Under the pieces are notes generated by a model. The model was not told where the DNA came from. It saw only the letters and a list, made by a program, of their open reading frames with translations, and made no database searches. The position numbers were made by a program, and so were the translations under genes. This document shows positions 27,376-35,791 of a DNA stretch of 64,000 nt, one piece after another. Within the stretch, counting starts at the first letter, position 1; each line of letters begins with the position of its first letter. The DNA comes from Paraburkholderia susongensis (GTDB taxonomy: Bacteria > Pseudomonadota > Gammaproteobacteria > Burkholderiales > Burkholderiaceae). The stretch is from assembly GCF_900177725.1 (NCBI RefSeq), contig NZ_FXAT01000007.1, positions 124,001 through 188,000 on the forward strand. The letters run 5' to 3'.

Positions 27376-28071
27376 TCAATGGCCGGAAACAACGGCATCC
27401 TCTACTTCATACCGCTCGTTGCCGATCGAGATCAGGTTGATACCAGCGTTCTTTTGAGTCAGCGTGTTTCCCGGCATGGGCCGATCGCCCGCTTTCATAG
27501 CCGCGCCAAGCACGCGGCCGTTTGCGCCAAAGAGGATTGCGCGCGTATTGCCATCGGGCCAGTAGACAACGACAGTCGCCGATCGATCGCCATGACGCAC
27601 GACTCCGAACTTGCACATGGTTTTCGTCTGCCCGGCGCCGCGCTCGCAGGGCAGCGTGCCGGTCGCACTGAAATGCGTGTCCTGCATCGACGCATGGCCG
27701 CTTCGATCATCGGAAGCGGACAGGCCTTCGGTTGAAATCGAAATCAGCGTCACGCCATCCGCTTCGCCCACCACGTGCGCGCGCCGATGATCGAGAATCG
27801 CGCGCGCGTCGTCGCTATGACGCGGACCCGGACAGCCGACGAGCATCGCCGTATGGTCGAGATAGTTCGCGGTGGCGGACGACTCGCCGAGTCTTCGGCA
27901 CGCATCTCCCGCATGTGGATAGCCGTCGCCGAGAACCACGAATGACGAAGGCCACGCAAAATGCTTCGAGTCCGCCGCCGCGCTCGCGGAAGAACTGTTG
28001 CAGCTCAAAGCGATCGCCACGACCGCCGTCAGCATGGCGGCTGCAGGAAACGATCTGCTCGCGCATTTCAT
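27376..28071 (-). CDS. Small secreted protein of unknown function
   Basis: ATG 28071 is chosen because GAGGAG lies 7-8 nt upstream and a signal-like hydrophobic segment follows (FPAAAMLTAVVAIALSC); the longer frame is not needed. The 231-residue product contains several Cys (GDACRRLG, MLVGCPGP, TLPCERG, MCKFG) and a C-terminal block ATVVVYWPDGNTRAILFGANG that recurs in hypothetical secreted proteins of proteobacteria. No enzyme motif seen. It begins 20 bp after the upstream TPR-like gene, so an operon is likely. Confidence 0.7.
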   Translation of the reverse strand: MKCASRSFPAAAMLTAVVAIALSCNSSSASAAADSKHFAWPSSFVVLGDGYPHAGDACRRLGESSATANYLDHTAMLVGCPGPRHSDDARAILDHRRAHVVGEADGVTLISISTEGLSASDDRSGHASMQDTHFSATGTLPCERGAGQTKTMCKFGVVRHGDRSATVVVYWPDGNTRAILFGANGRVLGAAMKAGDRPMPGNTLTQKNAGINLISIGNERYEVEDAVVSGH

Positions 28072-28091
28072 CGAAGTTCTCCTCGTGTCGT

Positions 28092-28862
28092 TCACCGCCG
28101 TGTTGCACCGCTCGCCAGCGCGGTCTGTGCCCGCTGCAACCACTCGCGGTTATGTTCCCGCGCGTGGCGCGGCCAGTGTCGTGCATCCTGAACGATTTCC
28201 GCGTACAGGCTCTCGGCGTGCTGGCGGTCCGCGTCGTCGGGTTGCACGGCCAGCCAGTCGGCGAACAGACAGCGCGGCGCGACGTCGCTTGCACAGGTGA
28301 GCGCCTGCTCGAAGGCCGCGCGCGTGCCCGGCGCACCGAGCGCGGCCAGCGTGCGCGCGTACAGAAGCGCCGGCTCGCCCTGATTGCGCGCCTGCGGATT
28401 GACCGAGAACAGATTCGCCAACGTCGCATCGGCGGCTGTGTAGTCGCTCAGCGCAAACTGCGAGCGCGCGAGGCCGAGCAGCAAAGCCGGATCGTTCGCG
28501 AAGGGACCGTTTGCCGCGGCCTGAAAATGTTCGAGCGCTTCGCGCGCATTGCCTGCGGCGAGCAACGCATCGCCGAGCCGCATACGATGCTGCACGGTCG
28601 GCGCGCGATCGAAAGCGGCACGGGCTTCACGCAGCGCGCGATTCGGATCGACGAATTGCGTAATAGCCTGCGTGGCGACGCGCGCACCGCGCGATTGCCG
28701 CAGACTCGGCAGATAGATCGCAAAGAAATAGACGATGCTGCCGAGCATCGGAAAAGCAAACAGAATGAAAAGCCAGTAAATGCCTTGTCCATTGCGCATC
28801 GCGTGTACGGCGAAAAAAATCGCAATGATGACGTGAAGACCAATTCCAAAAAAATAGGGCAT
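28092..28862 (-). CDS. Membrane-anchored protein with tetratricopeptide-like repeats
   Basis: Start set at ATG 28862 (MPYFFGIGLHVIIAIFFAVH); the frame upstream has no features. Two N-terminal membrane helices with the segment GIYWLFILFAFPMLGSIVYFF resemble the PLDc_N domain, a small membrane anchor. The remaining ~190 residues are helix-turn-helix repeats of TPR type (MRLGDALLAAGNAREALEHFQ; LLLGLARSQFALSDYTAAD). 256 residues. Likely a scaffold at the inner membrane; partner unknown. Same strand as the oxidase locus but 120 bp beyond its last sORF. Confidence 0.75.
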   Translation of the reverse strand: MPYFFGIGLHVIIAIFFAVHAMRNGQGIYWLFILFAFPMLGSIVYFFAIYLPSLRQSRGARVATQAITQFVDPNRALREARAAFDRAPTVQHRMRLGDALLAAGNAREALEHFQAAANGPFANDPALLLGLARSQFALSDYTAADATLANLFSVNPQARNQGEPALLYARTLAALGAPGTRAAFEQALTCASDVAPRCLFADWLAVQPDDADRQHAESLYAEIVQDARHWPRHAREHNREWLQRAQTALASGATRR

Positions 28863-28982
28863 ATCGATTTCAACCTTCGAGCGTGAGGGAGCGTGAGCCG
28901 CACATGGCCGCGCTGATTTTACCGGGCAGTGTATTACAGCGCGGCTCACGCGTACTCCCTGCGGGCAATCCGGCTAATGCGG

Positions 28983-29075
28983 CTAACCCGTGCGCAGATA
29001 CGCGAACAGCAACGACAGCGCCACGACGATGACGCCCGTCGCTACGACAAGGTGATTCGCCAATAGTCGACGCAT
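28983..29075 (-). CDS. 30-residue single-helix membrane miniprotein
   Basis: An ATG at 29075 starts ten bases after the TAG of the flavoprotein gene, with GGAGAG overlapping that stop codon as ribosome site. Translation gives MRRLLANHL-VVATGVIVVALSLLF-AYLRTG: short basic N-terminus, one membrane helix, basic tail. Position as last gene of the oxidase/reductase cluster suggests a small subunit or stabiliser, as known for other respiratory complexes, but no homologue is recognised. Codon structure is normal for the genome. Confidence 0.55.
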   Translation of the reverse strand: MRRLLANHLVVATGVIVVALSLLFAYLRTG

Positions 29076-29085
29076 CGCGACTCTC

Positions 29086-30411
29086 CTAAACGAAGCTGTA
29101 GCGTTCGGAATGATAGCGGGTACGCGGCACGTGCATTTCACCGAGCGCCGTTTCAATCGCGTCCATCATCGGGTCGGGCCCGCAGATGAAGTACTCGTGA
29201 TCGGCGTAGCCAGGAGGCAGATGGCGGCGGAACATGTCGGCGTCGATGCGCCCGGTTTCGCCGCTCCAGCCCTCGGGCGGCTCCGACAGCACGTAGACGA
29301 TGCGCAGATCGAGCCGCGCCTTGAGCGCATCCAGTTCCTCGCGGAAGGTCAGCGAGTCCCAGTTCTTGCCGCCATATAGCAGCACGAGCGGACGTGCATC
29401 GCCGCGATCGGCGAGCGTGCGGATCATGCTCATCATCGGCGTAATGCCGATACCGCCCGCGATCAGCACGTGCATGTCGGTCGGATGGCCGATCGTGAAT
29501 GCGCCGTAGGGGCCGTCGAGATACACGCGTTGTCCGGCCGCTATGGTGCTCACCTTGCTCGTGAAATCGCCGAGATTGCGGATCGTCATTTCGACGCGGC
29601 CATTCGCGGCCTCGGCGCTCGACGAGAACGAGAAAGGATGGCCGGTAATCCTGAATGGACTGCCCCACACGGTGAGCCAACCGAATTGCCCCGGCTTGAA
29701 GTGGAAGCCCGCGTGGCCGTCGGGCTGCATGACGAGCGTCGTGGTGTCGCCGCGCTCGCTGCGCACCTCGGCGATGCGATAAGGCCGCCTCAACATGAAA
29801 AGCGGCTTGAAGAGCCGCACGTAGAGCAGCAGTGCGATCCAGAAGATCGTCATGCAGATCCACAGCGTGCGCTTGAGAGGATCGGCCAGATAGAAGCCCC
29901 AGCCGATCATGTGCAGCACGCCGCCGAAGATCGCAGCCAACGCGAGCACGATGTGCGACAGATGCCAGAGCTCGTAGGGGATTTTCAACTGCTTGCGCCA
30001 CAGCGCCGTTATCACCAGCACGATCACCGAGCCGATCGACAGGAATGCGAACCACGCGCCCCACGGAACGTCGCGCAGCGACTCGGGCATTGCGAGCTTG
30101 TCGGAGCGGATCGCGAACAGAATCAACGGATGCACGACGACGAGGCCGACCGCGAGCAGCGAGACGCGGCGATGGAAATGGTAGATGACGTCCTCGCCCC
30201 AGGGCTCGGTCACGTGACGAAAGCGCGCGGTGAGGCCGAATTGCAGGCCCATCATCGCGAGGCCCGAGTAGCCGAGCGCCACCGAGAACTCGGTGCCGAA
30301 GTTGCGCGCGGGCGGCAGCGTGCCGGCGAGCAGCGCGAACAGCGGGGCGAGAATGAACAGCAGATAGATCGCGGACCAGACGGCCTTGCGCGCAAGATCG
30401 TGAGACTGCAT
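29086..30411 (-). CDS. Ferric-reductase-like membrane flavoprotein (haem b, FAD, NAD(P)H)
   Basis: The 441-residue protein has six or so N-terminal helices with paired histidines (YHFHRRVSLLAVGLVVVHPL; LSHIVLALAAIFGGVLHMIGW) as haem ligands, the layout of ferric reductase/NOX transmembrane domains. The cytoplasmic part has the FAD-binding GHPFSFSSS motif, the pyridine-nucleotide segment IAGGIGITPMMSMIRTL and C-terminal YFICGPDPMMDAIE. It would pass electrons from NAD(P)H across the membrane. It sits directly downstream of the alternative oxidase genes on the same strand (62 bp gap), so it may act with them; the acceptor is unknown. Confidence 0.88.
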   Translation of the reverse strand: MQSHDLARKAVWSAIYLLFILAPLFALLAGTLPPARNFGTEFSVALGYSGLAMMGLQFGLTARFRHVTEPWGEDVIYHFHRRVSLLAVGLVVVHPLILFAIRSDKLAMPESLRDVPWGAWFAFLSIGSVIVLVITALWRKQLKIPYELWHLSHIVLALAAIFGGVLHMIGWGFYLADPLKRTLWICMTIFWIALLLYVRLFKPLFMLRRPYRIAEVRSERGDTTTLVMQPDGHAGFHFKPGQFGWLTVWGSPFRITGHPFSFSSSAEAANGRVEMTIRNLGDFTSKVSTIAAGQRVYLDGPYGAFTIGHPTDMHVLIAGGIGITPMMSMIRTLADRGDARPLVLLYGGKNWDSLTFREELDALKARLDLRIVYVLSEPPEGWSGETGRIDADMFRRHLPPGYADHEYFICGPDPMMDAIETALGEMHVPRTRYHSERYSFV

Positions 30412-30473
30412 GGATGCCTCTTTATTCGAGCGGCGAAACAGGCGGACGGCGCCCGAGCGTCATTCGCATCGCG

Positions 30474-30812
30474 TCAGACGCATGTAGTGAGCAGAAGCGC
30501 GGGTCCGAAGGTAATGACGGTCGCAACGAGTGCGGCGATCAACGTCCAGATGACGACGGTGTGCATGAACGAGCTGATGTGCTCGGGTCCTGGATCGCGG
30601 ATCGCGGCGGCACGATAACGCCATAGCCAGCCGATCGCGATCAGATGCAGCAACAGCACGACCGCGAGGCTCACGCGCAACGGTCCGCTCGGCCACGCGA
30701 ACGCGCAGCCGATCGCATGCAGCGCGTAGAGAATCACGAAAGCGAGGCACCAGATCGTGAAGCCGACGGCGAGCCACCACAAACGCCGCGGCGAAAGCGG
30801 ACGCCCGTTCAT
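30474..30812 (-). CDS. Small membrane protein of the oxidase operon
   Basis: ATG 30812 overlaps the stop of the oxidase I+III gene (ATGA), so translation is coupled. The 112-residue product (MNGRPLSPRRLWWLAVGFTI...) has three predicted helices, ALHAIGC and a HISSFMHTVVIWTLIAAL helix, and no cofactor motif. Similar small membrane genes follow alternative cytochrome oxidase subunits, where they take the place of subunit IV. Assigned by position; family not recognised. Confidence 0.75.
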   Translation of the reverse strand: MNGRPLSPRRLWWLAVGFTIWCLAFVILYALHAIGCAFAWPSGPLRVSLAVVLLLHLIAIGWLWRYRAAAIRDPGPEHISSFMHTVVIWTLIAALVATVITFGPALLLTTCV

Positions 30813-33346
30813 GGCTTCGCTCCGAGCATGGCGACGAGGCTGGGCAGCGCGAGCACGAGGCCTAGCGCGATGATGCCGGTCGCGAGTGTGTAATCGAGCC
30901 ACAGGCGCGTGAGGCGCAGGTCGGTCAGCCGTCGCGCGGAAATGAAGCCGGCGCCGAGGCGCAGCGCGTTGCTGACGAGGAACAGCAGCCCGATGCCCGC
31001 ATGGATCGCGACATAGGTGAGCAGCGCCGCCGCCGTCGCACCGAGCGCGTGTTCACGCGGATTCGGCGTGACGCCGTTGATGAGCATGACATCGGCGACG
31101 AGCGCGACGACCAGCGCGAGGACCGTGAGCCCGATCGTGCCGTGCGGCTTGCGCTCCGCCGAGGCGGCGCGCAGCGAGCCGCGCGCCGCTGCCGCCGCGA
31201 CTGCGAGCGCGACGATCGTGACGAGCGCGAGCAGACGGCTCGGCTGCGGCGTCACGGCGGCCGGCCAGTTCGGCGCGGCGATCCACAAGTAGAACGTGCC
31301 GAAGATGAGCGAGGTGAACAGCGTGCCGTTCGCGACCAGCGTGCAGATCAGCGCGAGCCACGACGGCGCGCCGGCCACCTCGGTATGCGGCGGCACGCTG
31401 ACGCCGCGGCCGACCGGCAGCGCGCCGTAATCGCGCGCATGGCCGGCGCTTTGGCCCGCGTAGATGAAGAGGCCGAACGTCACGAACGCGAACGCGAGCG
31501 ACGGCAGGTAGAACTTGAACAGCATCGCCAGCACCGCCGCGCAGGTGACGATCGCGGTAATGAGCGGCAGATAGGTCGCGCGCGGCAGCACGATCAACTG
31601 CTCCGGCTCGCCCGAGGTCATATGCACGCCGAGCGTTTCCTGCCAGCCGTTGCGCGTGAAGCCGAGATAGCCTTCGCCGCGCGCGAGCGAGGCCGCGAGC
31701 TGGTCCGGCGGGACGTTTTCGGTTTCGGCGTCGATGCGCGGGATCGACGCGAACGCATACGGCGCGGGCGGAATCGGCATCGCCCATTCGAGCGTGGTCG
31801 ATTCCCACGGATTGCGCCGCACGCGCCGGCCGAACCGCAGTTGCACGAGAATGTCGATGGCGACGAGCGCGAAGCCGATCGTCATCACGAAGCTGCCCAC
31901 CGACGACAGCAGATTGAGCCAGTTCCAGCCTTCGTCGCCGCTATAGGTGAAGATGCGCCGCGGCATGCCGAGCAGGCCGGTCAGGTGCATCATGAAGAAG
32001 GTCATGTTGAAGCCGATGAACACGAGCCAGAACGCCGGCACCGAGAGCTTATGCACGGCGGTGCGGCCGGTCAGCAGCGGCAGCCAGTAATAGAACGAGG
32101 CAAGCATCGGAAACGCGAGCGCGCCGGCCACCACGTAATGCATGTGCGCGACGACGAAGTAGGTGTCGTGTGCTTGCCAGTCGAACGGCACCATCGCGAG
32201 CATCACGCCGGTCAGCCCGCCCGCCGTGAACACGAAGAAGAAGCCGAAGATGTACAGCATCGGCACGTCCCAGCGCGGCCGTCCGTGCGACAGCGTGGCG
32301 AGCCACGCGAAGAACTGGATCGCCGTGGGCACCGCGACGATCGCGGAGCCCGCCGAGAAGAACGCGAGCGCGAGATGCGGAATGCCCACCGTGAACATAT
32401 GGTGGACCCAGATGCCGAAGCTCAGGAACGCGAGCGCGATGATCGCGACGACAATAGCCTTGTAGCCGACGAGCCGCCTTCTCGCGAAGACCGGGATCAT
32501 CGTCGAGAGCACGCCCGCCATCGGCAGGAAGATGATGTAGACGTCCGGGTGGCCGAACAGCCAGAACAGATGCTGCCAGAGCAGCGGGTCGCCGCCGCGG
32601 GTCGGGTCGAAGAACGGCAGGTTGAACGCGCGCTCCACTTCGAGCAGGATCGAGCCGAGAATCAGCGGCGGAAACGCGACGATCATCATCATCGCGGTCA
32701 CGAGGATGTACCACGCGAAGATCGGCATGCGGTCGAGCGACATGCCCGGCGCGCGCATCTTGAGGATCGAGACGACGATCTCCATCGCGAGCGAGAGCGC
32801 GGAAATCTCGACGAACGTGATGCCGAGCAGCCACACGTCGGCATTGATTCCCGGTGTGTAGACGTTCGAGCTGAGCGGCGTGTACATGAACCAGCCGCCG
32901 TCCGGCGCGCTGCGCAAGATGAGCGAGACGGTCAGGATCGTGCCGCCGAACAGATAGCACCAGTAGCCGTACGCCGTGAGCCGTGGAAACGCGAAGTCGC
33001 GCGTGCCGAGAATTTTCGGCGTGAGGTAGACCGCGAAGCTCTCCACCATCGGAATCGCGAACAGGAACAGCATCATCGACCCATGCATCGTGAAGACCTG
33101 GTTGTAGGTCTCGACGTCCATGAAGGCGGCGTGCGGCGTCGCAAGTTGCACGCGTGTGAGCATGCCGAGAATCCCCGCGATCGCGAAGAACACGAACGAG
33201 GTAATCATCATGCGCATGCCGAGCACGCTATGGTTCACGGCGGCGAGCTTCTGCACGCCCGGCCCGGTGGCCCAGATCGCGGCGAGCTGGCGATGCAGCC
33301 GTAATGCGCTCATGCCCTGTGACTGCGGCTCGACGGGCACACTCAT
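30809..33346 (-). CDS. Cytochrome c oxidase subunit I+III fusion, alternative type
   Basis: ATG 33346 overlaps the subunit II stop (ATGA). The 845-residue protein joins a haem-copper subunit I (about residues 25-540) to a subunit III-like helix bundle. Ligands are intact: His88 (FTMHGSMM), His266 and Tyr270 (cross-linked pair), His315-His316 (WVHHMFTVG), His401 and His403 (VVAHMHYVV). Two normally fixed proton-path residues differ: the Glu of GHPEVY is Asp268 (GHPDVY), and the Lys of VPTGIK is Gln344 (VPTAIQ). The D-path entry Asp117 (GTRDFAFPR) is kept. Product is an O2-reducing terminal oxidase of the CoxMNOP/alternative kind, whose pumping ability cannot be read from sequence. Confidence 0.9.
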   Translation of the reverse strand: MSVPVEPQSQGMSALRLHRQLAAIWATGPGVQKLAAVNHSVLGMRMMITSFVFFAIAGILGMLTRVQLATPHAAFMDVETYNQVFTMHGSMMLFLFAIPMVESFAVYLTPKILGTRDFAFPRLTAYGYWCYLFGGTILTVSLILRSAPDGGWFMYTPLSSNVYTPGINADVWLLGITFVEISALSLAMEIVVSILKMRAPGMSLDRMPIFAWYILVTAMMMIVAFPPLILGSILLEVERAFNLPFFDPTRGGDPLLWQHLFWLFGHPDVYIIFLPMAGVLSTMIPVFARRRLVGYKAIVVAIIALAFLSFGIWVHHMFTVGIPHLALAFFSAGSAIVAVPTAIQFFAWLATLSHGRPRWDVPMLYIFGFFFVFTAGGLTGVMLAMVPFDWQAHDTYFVVAHMHYVVAGALAFPMLASFYYWLPLLTGRTAVHKLSVPAFWLVFIGFNMTFFMMHLTGLLGMPRRIFTYSGDEGWNWLNLLSSVGSFVMTIGFALVAIDILVQLRFGRRVRRNPWESTTLEWAMPIPPAPYAFASIPRIDAETENVPPDQLAASLARGEGYLGFTRNGWQETLGVHMTSGEPEQLIVLPRATYLPLITAIVTCAAVLAMLFKFYLPSLAFAFVTFGLFIYAGQSAGHARDYGALPVGRGVSVPPHTEVAGAPSWLALICTLVANGTLFTSLIFGTFYLWIAAPNWPAAVTPQPSRLLALVTIVALAVAAAAARGSLRAASAERKPHGTIGLTVLALVVALVADVMLINGVTPNPREHALGATAAALLTYVAIHAGIGLLFLVSNALRLGAGFISARRLTDLRLTRLWLDYTLATGIIALGLVLALPSLVAMLGAKP

Positions 33347-34059
33347 TTCTTCACCTCCCCGGTGGCGGCGGCGTTTCTGACGGCGGCGGAAAAGTCTTCG
33401 GGACGATCGACGATCACGGTGAAATGCATCCCCGCGTGGCCGATGCCGCAAAACTCGTTGCATTGCCCAGCGTATTCGCCCGGTTGATCGGCCTCGATGC
33501 GCAGACGGTTCTCATGACCGGGCAGCGCGTCGATCTTGCCGGCAAAGCGCGGAATCCAGAACGCGTGCACGACGTCCTTGCTGGTTACGACGATATCGAC
33601 GGGCGTGCCCGCGGGCAGATGCAGCACGTTTTCTGTTTCGACGTTGCCCTCGTCCGGATAGCGGAAGGTCCAGCGCCATTGCTGCGCGATCGCCTCGATG
33701 CGCGCGGGCGCGTGCGCGCGCAGCGGCAGCAGCAGTTCACCCGCATAGAGCGCATAGCAGATCAGCGGGATCAGGATCACGGCGGGCAGCACGAGGCCGC
33801 CGAGCACGATCCAGCGCGCGGGCGACACGCGCGAGCCCCAGCCCGGATGGCGGATCACCATGTAGAACAGCACGAGCACCATCGCGAACAGCACTGCGGA
33901 GCCGGCGAGCATGACCCACCACAGCCCGGCGATCGACGCCGCCGCGGGCCCGGACGGCTCGAGCGTCGACAGCGGTCCGGCGCAGCCGGACAATGCCGCG
34001 AGCAATCCCGCTTGGAGCGCTACACGCAAGCAGCTATGATGGTTTGCACGATCACGCAT
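33343..34059 (-). CDS. coxB: Cytochrome c oxidase subunit II, lipoprotein form
   Basis: The 238-residue product starts at ATG 34059; the longer open frame is antisense to the neighbouring gene. It has lipobox LSGC followed by two membrane helices (GLWWVMLAGSAVLFAMVLVLF; WIVLGGLVLPAVILIPLICYA) and a CuA domain: AFWIPRFAGKIDALPG and CNEFCGIGHAGM with two Cys, His and Met ligands, plus the upstream VVHAFW His. No cytochrome c domain is fused, so a separate donor is required. It overlaps the subunit I+III gene. Its start is only 21 bp from that of a divergent gene. Confidence 0.92.
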   Translation of the reverse strand: MRDRANHHSCLRVALQAGLLAALSGCAGPLSTLEPSGPAAASIAGLWWVMLAGSAVLFAMVLVLFYMVIRHPGWGSRVSPARWIVLGGLVLPAVILIPLICYALYAGELLLPLRAHAPARIEAIAQQWRWTFRYPDEGNVETENVLHLPAGTPVDIVVTSKDVVHAFWIPRFAGKIDALPGHENRLRIEADQPGEYAGQCNEFCGIGHAGMHFTVIVDRPEDFSAAVRNAAATGEVKK

Positions 34060-34080
34060 TTGGCGCGAGGAACTTTCACC

Positions 34081-34593
34081 ATGGCAAAGAAAGGCAATTC
34101 CGGATCCGAAGGCAGAAGCGAAGTGCTGCTGGAACTGCTGCGGCTCGATGCGGGTTCGGCCGTTGCGTTCGTCGGCCATCCGATTCACGTGATGATGGTG
34201 CATTTCCCGATTGCGTTCGTCGTCGCGACGTTGGGTGTCGACGTGATCTACTGGTGGTCGGGCGACCCGTTCTGGGTGCGCGCCGGCCTGTGGGCGGCCG
34301 GCTTCGCGTTCTGGAGCGGCGTGGCCGCGAGCTGCGTCGGCACGGCCGAGCTGCTGCTCGTGCGCGGCATCCGCCTCAGGGAAGCGAGCTGGTCCCATGC
34401 GGTCGCCGCGATGACGCTCGTCGCGATTGCAGGCGCGAACTGGGGCGTGCGGCTTCTCTACCCCGATCAGATCCTGCCGCATGGTCTCGCATTGTCGGCG
34501 CTCGCCTCGGTGATGACGGGCTTCGCCGGCTGGCATGGGGGCAAGCTCGTGTTCGATCATGGCGTGGGCATTCTCGTTTCGCCGAAGGAATGA
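34081..34593 (+). CDS. DUF2231-type membrane protein
   Basis: The 170-residue product starts at ATG 34081 behind GAGGA. Its core VGHPIHVMMVHFPIAFVVATLGVDVIYW, with conserved His residues, is the DUF2231 signature, followed by three further helices and HGLALSALASVMTGFAGWHG. These proteins are inner-membrane, four-helix, with histidines that may hold haem; no proven role. It lies on the opposite strand inside the oxidase locus: starts 21 bp from coxB and its 3' end overlaps the CopD-like gene by 37 bp. Confidence 0.85.
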   Translation: MAKKGNSGSEGRSEVLLELLRLDAGSAVAFVGHPIHVMMVHFPIAFVVATLGVDVIYWWSGDPFWVRAGLWAAGFAFWSGVAASCVGTAELLLVRGIRLREASWSHAVAAMTLVAIAGANWGVRLLYPDQILPHGLALSALASVMTGFAGWHGGKLVFDHGVGILVSPKE

Positions 34594-35069
34594 TGCAGCC
34601 AGCGGCCGAGTCCGCCGGGCTCGAACAGATGCGGGGCAATCAGGTTCGAGTCGATGTGCGGCTTGGCCAGCACGATCCAGATGATCGCGACGATCACGAC
34701 GATATACGCGGCGCTCAGCACGATCAATGACACCCGGCTGAAACGGCCGTCGGGCAGAAACAGTTCATGCAGCACGAGTCCGGCCACGACGTGCAGCATC
34801 GCCATGATGCCGACCAGCACCATCTTCAGCGAAAACCATTCCACGAAGGTGGCCTGCAGGAAGATCAGCGCCGTGCCGCTTGCAATCGCCACGAAAGCGG
34901 CGGGCGAGGTCAGCTCCACGTAGACCATCCGCGTGATGCGGTGCAGGCGGTCGAGTTCGGCGCCGGCCGTCTGCGTGCCGCGCTGCCAGAACAGGAACGG
35001 CAAGACGATCAGGCCGCCCGACCAGAGCGCGATCGCGGCGAGATGAATGAATTTCAGAAGGGTCGTCAC
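34557..35069 (-). CDS. CopD-family membrane protein
   Basis: GTG 35069 overlaps the ctaG stop (GTGA); the open frame upstream is not coding. The 170-residue product has four or five helices with LLKFIHLAAIALWSGGLIVLPFLFW near the start and VYVELTSPAAFVAIASGTALIFL, resembling the CopD/PF05425 core, with His8-type haem or copper positions. Family members take part in copper import or oxidase assembly. Position between ctaG and coxB supports a role in CuA or CuB metallation. No signal peptide. Confidence 0.8.
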   Translation of the reverse strand: MTTLLKFIHLAAIALWSGGLIVLPFLFWQRGTQTAGAELDRLHRITRMVYVELTSPAAFVAIASGTALIFLQATFVEWFSLKMVLVGIMAMLHVVAGLVLHELFLPDGRFSRVSLIVLSAAYIVVIVAIIWIVLAKPHIDSNLIAPHLFEPGGLGRWLHHSFGETRMPTP

Positions 35070-35791
35070 AGTGCGGGCTCTCTGACATGCAGGCCGGACC
35101 AGGCGAGCCGGAGTCCCGCCACGAGGTAAGGGATCATCGCGAGCACCCACATCAACAGCCCGGCGAGTTGCTGGTCGGCGAGCGGCGTGAGTCCCCACGC
35201 AGCCGTGGTCGCGAAATGCGCGACGTAGAGCGGCACCGGCGCGAACACGATCAACGCGCCGAGCAGACCCATGTGCCCGATCGTCGCGACGAGCGCCATC
35301 AGTGCGGCGCCAGTCGGCACCGACGGCGAGAAGATGCTGCGCCACATGAGCCATGCACTTCCGAGCAACGTGAGTTGCATCAGCCAGTAAGCCGGCACCG
35401 TGGAGAGTCCCCACGCATAGGGACCCGGCGCGTGCCAGAACCAGACGATGACCGCATGCGCGGCGACTACGGGCACGAGCGGCGGATGCACGAAGCGCGG
35501 TAATGGAAATGCAAGGGCAAGCAGCGGCGCGACAGCCGCGATCAGAATGATGTGGTGAGTCACGCGCGCCGAGAACAAGGCCGACGACAGCGCGCACAGC
35601 GGCGAGACGAATACGACGGCCATTAGCGCAATGGCTGCCCAGCCCGCTCGCGCATTGTTCGAGCGGCCGCTCGCGACCACGAATGCGAGGGCCGCAAGCG
35701 CAGCGAGCAACAGCGGATCTGTATTCCAGCGTAGCCACAGGCTGCCGGGAACGGCCGCGGGACCACAGTAGGCGACTAGAAAATACGGCAT
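35066..35791 (-). CDS. ctaG: Cytochrome c oxidase assembly protein CtaG (Caa3 type)
   Basis: The 241-residue protein has seven helices and HHIILIAAVAPLLALAFPLPR, the histidine-containing signature of the Caa3_CtaG family that inserts CuB in subunit I. It is first in the minus-strand oxidase locus, and its end overlaps the CopD-like gene by 4 bp. It is distinct from the Cox11-type CtaG of mitochondria-like oxidases, in keeping with an alternative oxidase. Confidence 0.88.
   Translation of the reverse strand: MPYFLVAYCGPAAVPGSLWLRWNTDPLLLAALAALAFVVASGRSNNARAGWAAIALMAVVFVSPLCALSSALFSARVTHHIILIAAVAPLLALAFPLPRFVHPPLVPVVAAHAVIVWFWHAPGPYAWGLSTVPAYWLMQLTLLGSAWLMWRSIFSPSVPTGAALMALVATIGHMGLLGALIVFAPVPLYVAHFATTAAWGLTPLADQQLAGLLMWVLAMIPYLVAGLRLAWSGLHVREPAL

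Noticed and set aside
34060..34560. Longer coxB reading frame
   Set aside because: It is antisense to the DUF2231 gene and has no domain; lipoprotein signal starts at 34059.
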